From JBEGQX01 sp041180805 (lineage in GTDB: Bacteria > Planctomycetota > Planctomycetia > Gemmatales > Gemmataceae), in assembly GCA_041180805.1 (NCBI GenBank), contig JBEGQX010000297.1, positions 1 to 7,530 of the forward strand: 7,530 nucleotides of DNA. The letters are read 5' to 3'. The notes under the pieces were generated by a model. It was not told the origin of the DNA, made no database searches, and was given only the letters and a program-made list of their open reading frames with translations. Shown one piece after another: positions 1-6,667 of this stretch; within the stretch, counting starts at the first letter, position 1; each line of letters starts with the position of its first letter. The position numbers and the translations under genes are program-made.

Positions 1-1484
1 AGGTCTTTTCCGTAGTTGATCGTGCAGGTTTGTCTGCGCATATAGTTCTTCCAGGAATCGGCACCAGCTTCCCGACCGCCACCACTTTCTTTCTCGCCCC
101 CAAATGAACCGCCAATCTCCGCCCCGGAAGTACCCATGTTCACATTCGCAATCCCGCAATCGCTTCCACTTGCGAAAAGGAACTCTTCCATCTCCGTAAG
201 TTGTTCGGTGAAGATGGCAGAGGATAATCCCTGACTGACCGCGTTTTGATACCGGATGGCATCTCGAAGGTTTTCGTAAGGCATCACATAAAGAATCGGC
301 GCAAATGTTTCCCGGGCCACCATATCCATGGAAGGATCCGCCTGCAGGATGGCAGGTTCCACAAAGTAGCCTGCGCGATCCAACCGTTTTCCCCCATGCA
401 ACAGTTTTGCGCCCTGCGACTTTGCCAGATCTATCGCCTGCAGCATGTTGGTTACCGCTTGCTCGGAAATCAGTGGCCCCATCAGGGTGTCTGATTCCCA
501 GGGGTTACCAATCCGAATGCTGCGATAGGCGCCAACCAGCTTTTCCACAAATTCTTTCTTCATACTGCAATGTACAAAAAGCCTTCTCAACGTGGTACAG
601 CGTTGCCCGGCAGTACCCACGGCTGCAAATACAACAGCCCGCAGCGCCAGACCGCAGTTGGCGCTCGGGGTCAGTATCGCAGCATTGTTTCCGCCCAGTT
701 CCAGCAGAGTTTTTCCAAGTCGCTGGGCAACAAGGCTACCGACTTCCCGGCCCATTTGCGAACTTCCCGTGGCGCTAACCATGGGAATGCGAACATCCCT
801 GGCCATCCAATTGGCACCAAGATGGCCCTCGGTAACACAAAGATGAAAGACGCCCTGAGTTTGGTGTTGCACAAGAATGGGTTCAAGAATTTTATGCACC
901 GCTATAGATGTCAGCGGAGTGCGTGCGGAAGGTTTCCAGATCATGGTGTTGCCGGTGATGGCGGCGAGCAACGAGTTCCAAGACCAAACTGCCGCAGGAA
1001 AGTTGAACGCGGAGATGATTCCCACCACCCCCAGTGGATGCCATTGCTCGAACATCCGGTGATTTGGGCGTTCACTGGAAAGCGTGACCCCTGAAAGCTG
1101 GCGGGAAAGACCCACCGCAAAGTCACACATATCGATCATTTCTTGAACTTCTCCCTCTCCCTCGGCAAGAATCTTACCCGTTTCCAAGGTGATCAACAGT
1201 CCAAGGTCTTTTTTGTGAAAGCGAAGAGCCTCGCCAAAATGCCTTATCATTTGGGCCCGCACCGGCGCAGGAACCCGACTCCATTTGCCGAATGCGGCCT
1301 GTGCGTTGGCCACCATGGCTTGGTAATCACTTTCGGAAGCTGTCATAACCCTGGCCAAAGCTTTTCCATCGGAGGGATTGATAGACTCCACAAGCCTGCC
1401 ACCCGGGGATTGAACCCAACCATTCGAATAAACCCCGGATAGGTTTCCCACCAAACCAAATTTTTCCAAGATGGCTTCCACCAT
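1..1484 (-). CDS. amaB: ALDH7A1/antiquitin-type aldehyde dehydrogenase (aminoadipate-semialdehyde / piperideine-6-carboxylate dehydrogenase), C-terminus cut by window edge
   Basis: Predicted to oxidise 2-aminoadipate 6-semialdehyde (in equilibrium with piperideine-6-carboxylate) to 2-aminoadipate with NAD(P)+, a cytosolic step of lysine breakdown. The reading frame is open from ATG 1484 to the left edge: 494 codons, against about 510 in the family, so only some 10-15 residues are missing. My translation follows human antiquitin throughout: ETGKILAEGEGEVQEMID, AFNFP (Asn161), cofactor Lys184 in IWKP, ATGSSQMGR, catalytic Glu262 in LLELGGNNA and nucleophile Cys296 in GTAGQRCTT. The Glu-Cys spacing of 34 is standard for ALDH. 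The tail has the family signature TSGAEIGGSFGGEKESGGGR. The start is supported by a strong GGAGGTGA Shine-Dalgarno overlapping the stop of the upstream aminotransferase, 3 nt away, so translation is probably coupled. Family assignment is very secure; the physiological substrate is inferred from the family and from the neighbouring hglS-like gene. The symbol follows the Pseudomonas putida equivalent. Confidence 0.93.
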   Translation of the reverse strand, partial: MVEAILEKFGLVGNLSGVYSNGWVQSPGGRLVESINPSDGKALARVMTASESDYQAMVANAQAAFGKWSRVPAPVRAQMIRHFGEALRFHKKDLGLLITLETGKILAEGEGEVQEMIDMCDFAVGLSRQLSGVTLSSERPNHRMFEQWHPLGVVGIISAFNFPAAVWSWNSLLAAITGNTMIWKPSARTPLTSIAVHKILEPILVQHQTQGVFHLCVTEGHLGANWMARDVRIPMVSATGSSQMGREVGSLVAQRLGKTLLELGGNNAAILTPSANCGLALRAVVFAAVGTAGQRCTTLRRLFVHCSMKKEFVEKLVGAYRSIRIGNPWESDTLMGPLISEQAVTNMLQAIDLAKSQGAKLLHGGKRLDRAGYFVEPAILQADPSMDMVARETFAPILYVMPYENLRDAIRYQNAVSQGLSSAIFTEQLTEMEEFLFASGSDCGIANVNMGTSGAEIGGSFGGEKESGGGREAGADSWKNYMRRQTCTINYGKD

Positions 1485-1495
1485 GGGTCACCTCC
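1485..1495 (-). promoter_or_regulatory. Shine-Dalgarno of the ALDH gene overlapping the aminotransferase stop codon
   Basis: On the minus strand GGAGGTGA (plus 1488-1495) contains the aminotransferase TGA stop and is followed by CCC and then ATG. It is a near-perfect anti-16S match. It fixes the ALDH start and indicates termination-reinitiation coupling within the operon. Confidence 0.8.
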
Positions 1496-2834
1496 GATGA
1501 TGTTCCACCAAGGCCTGGTCCAGAATCCTCACCGCGGTGGCGGCATCCCGTTCGTGTATGACCAATGGCGGGCAGAATCGGATGGCACTTTGCCCACAGC
1601 CCAGTAACAACAACCCTTTCTGGAAGCAGGATTGCACCAGGGCATTGCGAAGCTCCACATCGGGTTCCATCGTCTGGCGGTCTTTCACCAGATCAATCGC
1701 CAGCATTAATCCCAATCCGCGAACATCGCCCACCATCGGGTGCTTGTCCTTCAAGGCTTGTAATAATCCTTTCAAATAATCGCCGACCACAACGGCATTA
1801 TGGATCAACTCTTCTTCCAACAAGGAAATCGTTTCCAAGGCCGCCGCACATGCGATTGGGTTTCCACCAAAGGTGCTGGCATGAGACCCTGGTTTCCAGG
1901 TCATCACATCTTCACGCGCAATCATTGCTCCCAGAGGCATTCCAGACGCGATCCCCTTGGCCAGGCAAATAATGTCGGGTTCCACACCAAAGTGTTCTAT
2001 CGCAAACATCCGACCTGTTCGCCCCATGCCACTTTGAACTTCATCCGCCACGAGAAGAATTCCATGCTTGCGTGTGATCTCGCGAAGTTTCTGATGAAAT
2101 TCGATGGGTGGCACGAGGTACCCGCCCTCGCCCTGAATTGGTTCCACCACCACCGCGGCAACTTCATCGGGCGAAATGGTGTGCCGGAACAAGACCTTCT
2201 CAATTTCATCCACACAGGCAACCTGGCAGCCGGGATAGGTCTTGTTCATTGGACAACGAATGCAGTTGGCGTAATGGGTGTGAACGACACCGGGTACCAG
2301 CGGTTGAAAGCGGTGACGCTGGATGGCCTTGCTGCCGGTCAGGGAAAGTGCCCCCATGGTTCTTCCATGAAAGCCGCCAAAAAAAGAAATCACCAGGTTA
2401 CGGCGGGTGTGGTAACGCGCCAGCTTGAACGCCGCCTCGACACTTTCGGCACCCGAGTTGGCAAAGAACACACGCTTGGGCGAACTGCCCGGCGCTATCA
2501 TGGCCAGCTTGCGCGCAAGGTCCGCCTGGGGTTGGTAATAAAAATCCGTGCCAGACATATGGATCAGGTTTTCCGCCTGTTGCTGAATGGCCCTGACCAC
2601 ACGTGGGTGACAATGACCCGTGGAACAGACGGCGATTCCCGAGGTAAAGTCCAAAAACAAATTGCCATCCATATCCTCCAACACCGCACCACGGCCCTGC
2701 TTTGCAACCAGGGGATAAAAGCGCGTGTAAGAAGGCGAGGTGAATTGCTCGTCTGTTTCGATGATTTTCCGGGACAACGGCCCGGGAAGATCGGTGTGAA
2801 TGTCTGGAACCTGTAATAGTTCAATCTGTGTCAT
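1488..2834 (-). CDS. class III PLP-dependent aminotransferase (GabT / acetylornithine aminotransferase-like), probable lysine or aminoadipate aminotransferase
   Basis: A 448-residue fold-type I, class III (omega-) aminotransferase, full length for the family. Visible motifs are the PLP-phosphate loop ANSGAESVEAA (125-135), FHGRT (155-159), EPIQGEGGY (231-239), cofactor-contacting DEVQSGMGRTG (264-274), Schiff-base Lys293 in LAKG, TFGGNP (321-326), and Arg419 in the AIRFCPPL carboxylate-binding segment. A Cys-rich loop C-x2-C-x8-C-x3-C (Cys191, 194, 203, 207) marks the subgroup usually labelled 'acetyl ornithine aminotransferase family'. That subgroup also contains archaeal omega-aminotransferases and amino-acid racemases. 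It is coupled to the ALDH7-type dehydrogenase and divergent from the hglS-like gene. I therefore infer it makes aminoadipate semialdehyde from lysine, or 2-oxoadipate from 2-aminoadipate. GABA or ornithine transamination, or racemisation of lysine, cannot be excluded. ATG 2834 is preceded by AGGAGGG with a 7-nt spacer. Confidence 0.92.
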   Translation of the reverse strand: MTQIELLQVPDIHTDLPGPLSRKIIETDEQFTSPSYTRFYPLVAKQGRGAVLEDMDGNLFLDFTSGIAVCSTGHCHPRVVRAIQQQAENLIHMSGTDFYYQPQADLARKLAMIAPGSSPKRVFFANSGAESVEAAFKLARYHTRRNLVISFFGGFHGRTMGALSLTGSKAIQRHRFQPLVPGVVHTHYANCIRCPMNKTYPGCQVACVDEIEKVLFRHTISPDEVAAVVVEPIQGEGGYLVPPIEFHQKLREITRKHGILLVADEVQSGMGRTGRMFAIEHFGVEPDIICLAKGIASGMPLGAMIAREDVMTWKPGSHASTFGGNPIACAAALETISLLEEELIHNAVVVGDYLKGLLQALKDKHPMVGDVRGLGLMLAIDLVKDRQTMEPDVELRNALVQSCFQKGLLLLGCGQSAIRFCPPLVIHERDAATAVRILDQALVEHHRR

Positions 2835-2841
2835 GTCTATT

Positions 2842-2848
2842 CCCTCCT
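2842..2848 (-). promoter_or_regulatory. Shine-Dalgarno of the aminotransferase gene
   Basis: AGGAGGG on the minus strand, 7 nt before ATG 2834. It is a strong ribosome-binding site and confirms the start. Confidence 0.75.
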
Positions 2849-2894
2849 GATTTGCGGTGGTAGTTCGAGGGATTCATCTACCAAATTCTACGCT

Positions 2895-2976
2895 GCGGAT
2901 GAGCACATTGGGCCTGGGCTGGGTAAAATTATATAGTGAGACAGCAGGCCACCGATGCCCAGACAGATTCATCCGC
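2895..2976. repeat. 8-bp inverted repeat flanking the divergent promoter island
   Basis: The arms are GCGGATGA at 2895-2902 and TCATCCGC at 2969-2976, a perfect match with the centre near 2935-2936, inside the AT-rich TATATAGT stretch. The 66-bp gap is too long for a simple hairpin and fits paired protein-binding half-sites better. The right arm overlaps the second GATTCATC direct-repeat copy (2966-2973). Confidence 0.45.
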
Positions 2977-2981
2977 CCGAC

Positions 2982-2986
2982 GGAGG
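2982..2986 (+). promoter_or_regulatory. Shine-Dalgarno deciding the hglS-like start
   Basis: GGAGG lies 8 nt before ATG 2995. It selects this start over the in-frame GTG at 2857. The extra 46 residues from that GTG look non-protein-like and would span the promoter island. Confidence 0.75.
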
Positions 2987-2994
2987 ACCGAGCC

Positions 2995-3945
2995 ATGTCG
3001 TTTGCCATCCACGGACCGCACGAAAGAATTGAAACTCACAGCAAGCGCGAACGATTTGCCTTGCAGCTATTTGACAGGCTCTGGCTCCAATACCGCTCCC
3101 GTGTGCAATATGTGCAGGTTTACGAAAAGCTGGTGCATGAGGCAAACGCCACCTTTTTCAACGACCATATCGCCCTGAGAACTTTCGCCAATCAGGATCC
3201 ACAAACGGGAATCTCCACCCTTGCCCGGATTTTCGAGGCATTGGGCTATCGCGGGGTGGAATGCTACCAATTTGAGGACAAACACCTTGGGGCGATCTAT
3301 TTTCAGCATCCGCATCCGAAGTTCCCAAAGATATTCATCTCGGAATTACGCATTTGGGAACTATCCGCTGCTTCCCAACGAATCATCCAATCGCTGCTTG
3401 CATCCCATCGACCAGCACCATCCGTGGAACTGCTTTCAGGCCTTCAAAATTTGGAATCCTTGCCCAAGGAAGAAGCCAACACCCTGCTGGCACAAGTGGA
3501 CTCCTACTTTTTGGAACTGCCCTGGAATCTGCCTGTGAAGGAACATGTGCTGGAATTAAACAAGGAGACGCAGTACGGCGCATGGGTGCTGGTGCATGGT
3601 TATGCGGTCAACCATTTTACCTCGTTGATTAATTCCCATGGTCCGGGCCCACTTTCGGATATCGATAAAACCAGCCAGGCACTCGCCAAGGCAGGTGTTC
3701 CGATGAAGAAGGAAATTGAAGGCGAAAAGGGATCTAAACTGCGACAGACCGCAACCGAGGCGGTCATGGTACAGGTTCCGGTAATGGATGGCGGTTCACA
3801 GATCTTACTACCATGGTCTTACGCTTATTTCGAATTGGCACAGCGAGACCCCTTTATAGACACTAAAACCGGAAACGAATCCCGCTACGAAGGTTTTCTA
3901 GGCCCGCAAGCCACAAACCTCTTTGAAATGACCCGTCTGAAATAA
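2995..3945 (+). CDS. hglS: DUF1338 / HglS-family protein, probable 2-oxoadipate dioxygenase/decarboxylase (short form)
   Basis: Predicted Fe(II) enzyme converting 2-oxoadipate plus O2 to 2-hydroxyglutarate and CO2, the reaction known for Pseudomonas putida HglS and plant DUF1338 proteins in lysine catabolism. It has 316 residues from ATG 2995, shorter than the roughly 450-residue HglS/YdcJ proteins and nearer the compact plant-type forms. The hallmark NDHIALRTF supplies metal ligand His58 and, four residues on, Arg62, equivalent to the substrate-binding Arg of HglS. AVNHFTS supplies the second His (His207) and YAYFELAQRDP the Glu ligand (Glu280). The VOC-like core therefore appears intact. 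Further family signals are the GYRG segment (84-87) and the late metal-site run PWSYAYFE (273-280). There is no signal peptide, so it is cytosolic. It is divergent from the aminotransferase and ALDH7 genes, which supply the upstream steps. Family is secure; the exact substrate is inferred from the conserved ligands and the neighbours. Confidence 0.88.
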   Translation: MSFAIHGPHERIETHSKRERFALQLFDRLWLQYRSRVQYVQVYEKLVHEANATFFNDHIALRTFANQDPQTGISTLARIFEALGYRGVECYQFEDKHLGAIYFQHPHPKFPKIFISELRIWELSAASQRIIQSLLASHRPAPSVELLSGLQNLESLPKEEANTLLAQVDSYFLELPWNLPVKEHVLELNKETQYGAWVLVHGYAVNHFTSLINSHGPGPLSDIDKTSQALAKAGVPMKKEIEGEKGSKLRQTATEAVMVQVPVMDGGSQILLPWSYAYFELAQRDPFIDTKTGNESRYEGFLGPQATNLFEMTRLK

Positions 3946-4057
3946 ACCTTTTGCCTGATGAATGTGGGGAGTGTGAACCACCGGTGGGATTATTGGTGAA
4001 CCCCAGAAAACCATTCCCCATCACCCAACCACCCGGTGGAGATAAATATCCGTCAGG
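3946..4057. other. convergent intergenic spacer with nested inverted repeats, possible bidirectional terminator
   Basis: This spacer lies between the convergent hglS-like and radical SAM genes. It contains GCCTGATG (3953-3960), complementary with one G-U pair to CGTCAGGC (4051-4058). Inside it are TGGGGA (3965-3970) complementary to TCCCCA (4015-4020), the perfect palindrome CCACCGGTGG (3978-3987), and a near-copy CCACC-C-GGTGG (4029-4039). GTGAACC also occurs twice (3973-3979 and 3996-4002). No stem is directly followed by a T-run on either strand. The only strong T-runs lie at 4070-4082, inside the opposing gene. A role in ending transcription from both sides is plausible but unproven. Confidence 0.35.
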
Positions 4058-5137
4058 CTAAGGTGAATGTTTTTTGTTTTTTGGCAGGCCGAGTTCGATT
4101 AATCCTGTCCAATTGCCAACTTGGCCACCGCCAGCAGGCATTCCTTTGGCAAGTCCTCGGGTAAGAGCATACCAGCAGAAAAAGCAATGGTTGCTTGTCT
4201 TACCCGGAAGGGAATCTGGGTTGTCTCGCAGAATCTGGTCGCGTATTGCGGTAAGACCTTCGCGAAAAATTTTACCCACATAAGGGTGCTTGCGTGCCCT
4301 GCGGATGATCGTTGCAACATCATCCTTATAAATATTGCCAATCGTAAGCTGATCCAAATCTGAGGCGAAACCACAGCAGGGTTTCACTTCTCCTTTGGGG
4401 GTGACTATCAGTGCCTGACCGGGACCTTCACAGTAATCTTCCTTAAACCAGTCACCATTCCAAGCGCCTGTCAACTTTTCAGCACGCTCCACCGGGGCAA
4501 GATGGTTCCAATTCAAAGTCATGGTCAATTCCGGTGATACCATGATGTATCTGCCCAGAAGTTCCGACCAATCCAAAATGGCGTCCAATTGTTTGGCAAG
4601 GTCTTTGACCGGTTCCAAACCCTGATGGGGCGAGCGGCTTGCATAGGAAAGGGATACCGCATCATCCCGCTTGAACAATTTTTTTGCCACAAGACAGAAG
4701 GTGGCTGCCTTGGCGGTATGTTTGCCATGAAACTTGTCGACACTTAAACCGAATCTTCCGGAAAAACCAACTTTTGCCAAAGGCCGGAGAGTTTTGGTAA
4801 GTTGCGCTTCATCCTCGAACCAAACACCGTTTGTTTGAATCTTGTCGAAGCGAAAACCCAGTTCAACAGCCCGGGCGATGATCTTATGCACAAACTCCGG
4901 GTACAGAAAAGGTTCCCCCCCTGTAAGGCCTAGAATCTCCACACCGTGGTAGTGTGCATCTTCCAGGAAACGAAGTGCGGTTTGTATGTCCAGTTTGTCG
5001 GGCCATTCGATTGGTACGCAGCAATGCGGGCAGGAAAGATTGCACTGGTAGGTACCGGAAAAAGAAAGATAGTTGGGGCGAAAAGTGCGGGTGCGCCTTC
5101 TAACAGGCCGGGTTTCGGCGCGTGAATTTGCATCCAT
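4058..5137 (-). CDS. radical SAM protein with partial SPASM/twitch-like C-terminal cluster region
   Basis: A radical SAM enzyme of 359 residues from ATG 5137. CNLSCPHC (Cys32, 36, 39, followed by an extra Cys40) binds the SAM-cleaving 4Fe-4S cluster. LTGGEP (71-76) is the SAM-binding GGE motif, and QTNG (101-104) and LSVDKFHG (131-138) are core barrel segments. The C-terminal half has Cys236, then a GEVKPCCG motif (Cys254, Cys255) with TIGNI, then NHCFFCW (Cys318, Cys321). This resembles an abbreviated SPASM/twitch domain holding at least one auxiliary cluster. Start 5137 is chosen because AGGA lies 8 nt upstream. ATG 5158 and TTG 5164 are in-frame alternatives with poorer ribosome-binding sites. 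It is the last gene of an operon, about 30 nt after the sulfatase. Sulfatase maturation (Cys to formylglycine) is a possible role, but the core motifs do not closely match classical anSME proteins as I remember them. Substrate unknown. Confidence 0.85.
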   Translation of the reverse strand: MDANSRAETRPVRRRTRTFRPNYLSFSGTYQCNLSCPHCCVPIEWPDKLDIQTALRFLEDAHYHGVEILGLTGGEPFLYPEFVHKIIARAVELGFRFDKIQTNGVWFEDEAQLTKTLRPLAKVGFSGRFGLSVDKFHGKHTAKAATFCLVAKKLFKRDDAVSLSYASRSPHQGLEPVKDLAKQLDAILDWSELLGRYIMVSPELTMTLNWNHLAPVERAEKLTGAWNGDWFKEDYCEGPGQALIVTPKGEVKPCCGFASDLDQLTIGNIYKDDVATIIRRARKHPYVGKIFREGLTAIRDQILRDNPDSLPGKTSNHCFFCWYALTRGLAKGMPAGGGQVGNWTGLIELGLPKNKKHSP

Positions 5138-5167
5138 GTTGAAATTCCTGTTTTCCATTTCCAACGA

Positions 5168-6655
5168 TCAGCCTTTGGCTTTTTTGCCTTTCTTGGTGTT
5201 GTTACCGGATTGGATCTGGGCTTTGGGTTCAGGTTGTTTTTTTAGAATTTCGCGCAATTGTTCCACGGTCTTAGGTTGTTCGCTGGCGAGGTTTTTGGTT
5301 TCCTCCGGATCTTTTTTGTAGTCGTAAAGTTCAAACACCGCGGTGCCGGCGGGTGCATCCACCTTGCGCCATTCAACAAGTCGATGGGTGGAGGTGCGAA
5401 CAGCCCTTCCCAGCCCTTCACCTCTTGGATAAACATGCAGAATATATTCTTTCGTCTTTGCGGAGGGATCTTTCAGAATGGGAACCACACTGGTGCCCTC
5501 GACATTTTTGGGAAGGGGAAGCCCTGCCAGCTCTGCAAGCGAAGGATAAATATCCACCGATTCCACCATGGAGAAAGTTCTGGTATTGGCTTTCGCAAGC
5601 CCGGGGGCAACAAAGACCAGCGGAATTCGCGTCGCCTGCTCGTAGTTGGTGTGCTTGCACCACATACCATGGTCGCCTAAGTGCCAGCCATGGTCACCCC
5701 AAAGAACGATGATGGTATTTTTAGAGAGGCCGGTATCGTCCAACGCATCCAGAACTTTACCAAGTTGGGCATCCATGTAACTTACCGCTGCATGATAACC
5801 ATGGATAAGGTTTCGCTGTTCATCCTCGGGAATGGCTCCCTTGGCGGGCATATCCTTGTAATTTCGCAATTCACCGCCAAACTGTGGGGCAAAGGCAGGA
5901 GCACCCTGTGGAGGTTCCTTGAGGGTTGCAAGCCGGAACGCCTTTGGGTCGTAAAGGTCCCAGTATTTTTTCGGGGCACAGAAAGGCAAATGAGGTTTCA
6001 GGAAACCCACTGCCAGAAAGAATGGCTCGGAAGGCTTTTGGGCTGCCTGCTCTAATCTTCGAACCGCCTCCTGGGCAAGTTTCCCATCGCCATAGGCATC
6101 GTCAGGGACATCGGCTTTTTCGTAAGCGGCACCCTTTGGAAGGTTTGCCGGGTTCATATTTTCAAAAAGCGCACCTTCACGAGTCTGAGTGGCTTTGTTG
6201 GCATCCAGCGCATAGCCGATACTCTTGGCAGAAAAGTGGGGCACACTCCATGATTGCGGGTCTTCCTGGTTGCCATGACCCACATGAAAGATTTTTCCCA
6301 AGCCCTCTGTGCGGTAGCCGTGATTCTTAAAATACTGCGGAAGGGTGATGGCATCAGGGCGCGATTTGCGAAAGTTTGTGGCCAGATCGTAGATGCCCAA
6401 GGTCTGTGAACGCAAGCTGGTTAGCAATGCGTTTCGGGAAGGGGAACAGACCGCCTGATTACAGTAGGCGCTTTCAAACACCATGCCCCTGCCTGCAAGC
6501 CTGTCGATATTGGGGCTTTTGACTGTCTTATCACCGTAGCAGCCAAGGATAGGCTTCAGGTCATCCACGCAAATCAATAGCACATTAGGCTTCTGTGCCG
6601 CGCCAAGCTGACTGGTAACAATGGCACAGGCAAGAAACGCGCAAATCCATCTCAT
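5168..6655 (-). CDS. secreted sulfatase, iduronate-2-sulfatase-like (alkaline phosphatase superfamily)
   Basis: A 495-residue type I sulfatase that hydrolyses sulfate esters, probably on a sulfated polysaccharide, in the periplasm or outside the cell. The N-terminal hydrophobic stretch (residues 3-19) ending in GAA-QKP looks like a signal peptide cleaved near residue 20. Metal ligands Asp31-Asp32 sit in VDDLKP. Cys70 in VCSPSRNALLTS is the formylglycine precursor of the canonical C-x-P-S-R motif, with Arg74. Lys121 and His124 follow (GKIFHVG), then KPHLPF (220-225), DHGWHLGDHG (321-330; Asp321 and His322 as metal ligands) and Lys334. The order CYGDK, SPNIDRLA, YFKNHGY, FFLAVGFLKPH and YHAAVSYMDAQLG closely follows human iduronate-2-sulfatase. 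The tail is lysine-rich (TKKGKKAKG). ATG 6655 has AGGA 7 nt upstream overlapping the preceding stop. It needs a maturase to convert Cys70; the adjacent radical SAM gene is a candidate. Family is certain, substrate is not. Confidence 0.94.
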   Translation of the reverse strand: MRWICAFLACAIVTSQLGAAQKPNVLLICVDDLKPILGCYGDKTVKSPNIDRLAGRGMVFESAYCNQAVCSPSRNALLTSLRSQTLGIYDLATNFRKSRPDAITLPQYFKNHGYRTEGLGKIFHVGHGNQEDPQSWSVPHFSAKSIGYALDANKATQTREGALFENMNPANLPKGAAYEKADVPDDAYGDGKLAQEAVRRLEQAAQKPSEPFFLAVGFLKPHLPFCAPKKYWDLYDPKAFRLATLKEPPQGAPAFAPQFGGELRNYKDMPAKGAIPEDEQRNLIHGYHAAVSYMDAQLGKVLDALDDTGLSKNTIIVLWGDHGWHLGDHGMWCKHTNYEQATRIPLVFVAPGLAKANTRTFSMVESVDIYPSLAELAGLPLPKNVEGTSVVPILKDPSAKTKEYILHVYPRGEGLGRAVRTSTHRLVEWRKVDAPAGTAVFELYDYKKDPEETKNLASEQPKTVEQLREILKKQPEPKAQIQSGNNTKKGKKAKG

Positions 6656-6667
6656 GGAAGTATCCTA
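6656..6667 (-). promoter_or_regulatory. Shine-Dalgarno of the sulfatase overlapping the hydrolase stop codon
   Basis: On the minus strand the hydrolase stop TAG (6665-6667) runs into AGGA, which lies 7 nt before the sulfatase ATG. This supports co-transcription and translational coupling of the two genes. Confidence 0.6.

Larger units (their letters stand above)
2835..2994. promoter_or_regulatory. divergent promoter region with AT-rich island and flanking repeats
   Basis: This 160-bp spacer separates the aminotransferase-ALDH operon (leftward) from the hglS-like gene (rightward). An AT-rich island at 2924-2937 reads TATAAT on the minus strand (2928-2933), a perfect -10 box for the leftward operon, though without a good -35. 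On the plus strand it reads TATAGT (2932-2937), with TTGGGC (2908-2913) 18 bp upstream as a weak -35 for the rightward gene. An 8-bp inverted repeat, GCGGATGA (2895-2902) and TCATCCGC (2969-2976), is centred on this island. An 8-bp direct repeat GATTCATC occurs at 2871-2878 and 2966-2973. The repeats are direct observations; their use as operators is inference. Confidence 0.5.

Noticed and set aside
246..1094. Several overlapping plus-strand open frames opposite the left-hand ALDH gene
   Set aside because: The minus-strand frame here is open to the window edge and reads as antiquitin from end to end. The plus-strand products are shadows.
1..1484. Possible frameshift or pseudogene in the ALDH gene because its frame has no stop in the window
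   Set aside because: Translation is continuous and collinear with antiquitin through the catalytic Glu and Cys and the C-terminal GGSFGG signature. The stop simply lies beyond the left edge.
1800..2816. Long plus-strand open frame (338 codons) opposite the aminotransferase
   Set aside because: It lies antisense to a gene with a full set of class III aminotransferase motifs. Its translation shows no recognisable domain and no good ribosome-binding site was seen.
2857..2994. N-terminal extension of the hglS-like gene from GTG 2857
   Set aside because: The 46 added residues do not look like the family's N-terminus and span the promoter island, and ATG 2995 has a well-placed GGAGG.
4070..4082. 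T-rich run as the U-tract of a terminator for the hglS-like gene
   Set aside because: It is 12 nt past the nearest stem and encodes the Lys/Asn-rich C-terminus of the radical SAM protein on the other strand, so it is not a standard intrinsic terminator.
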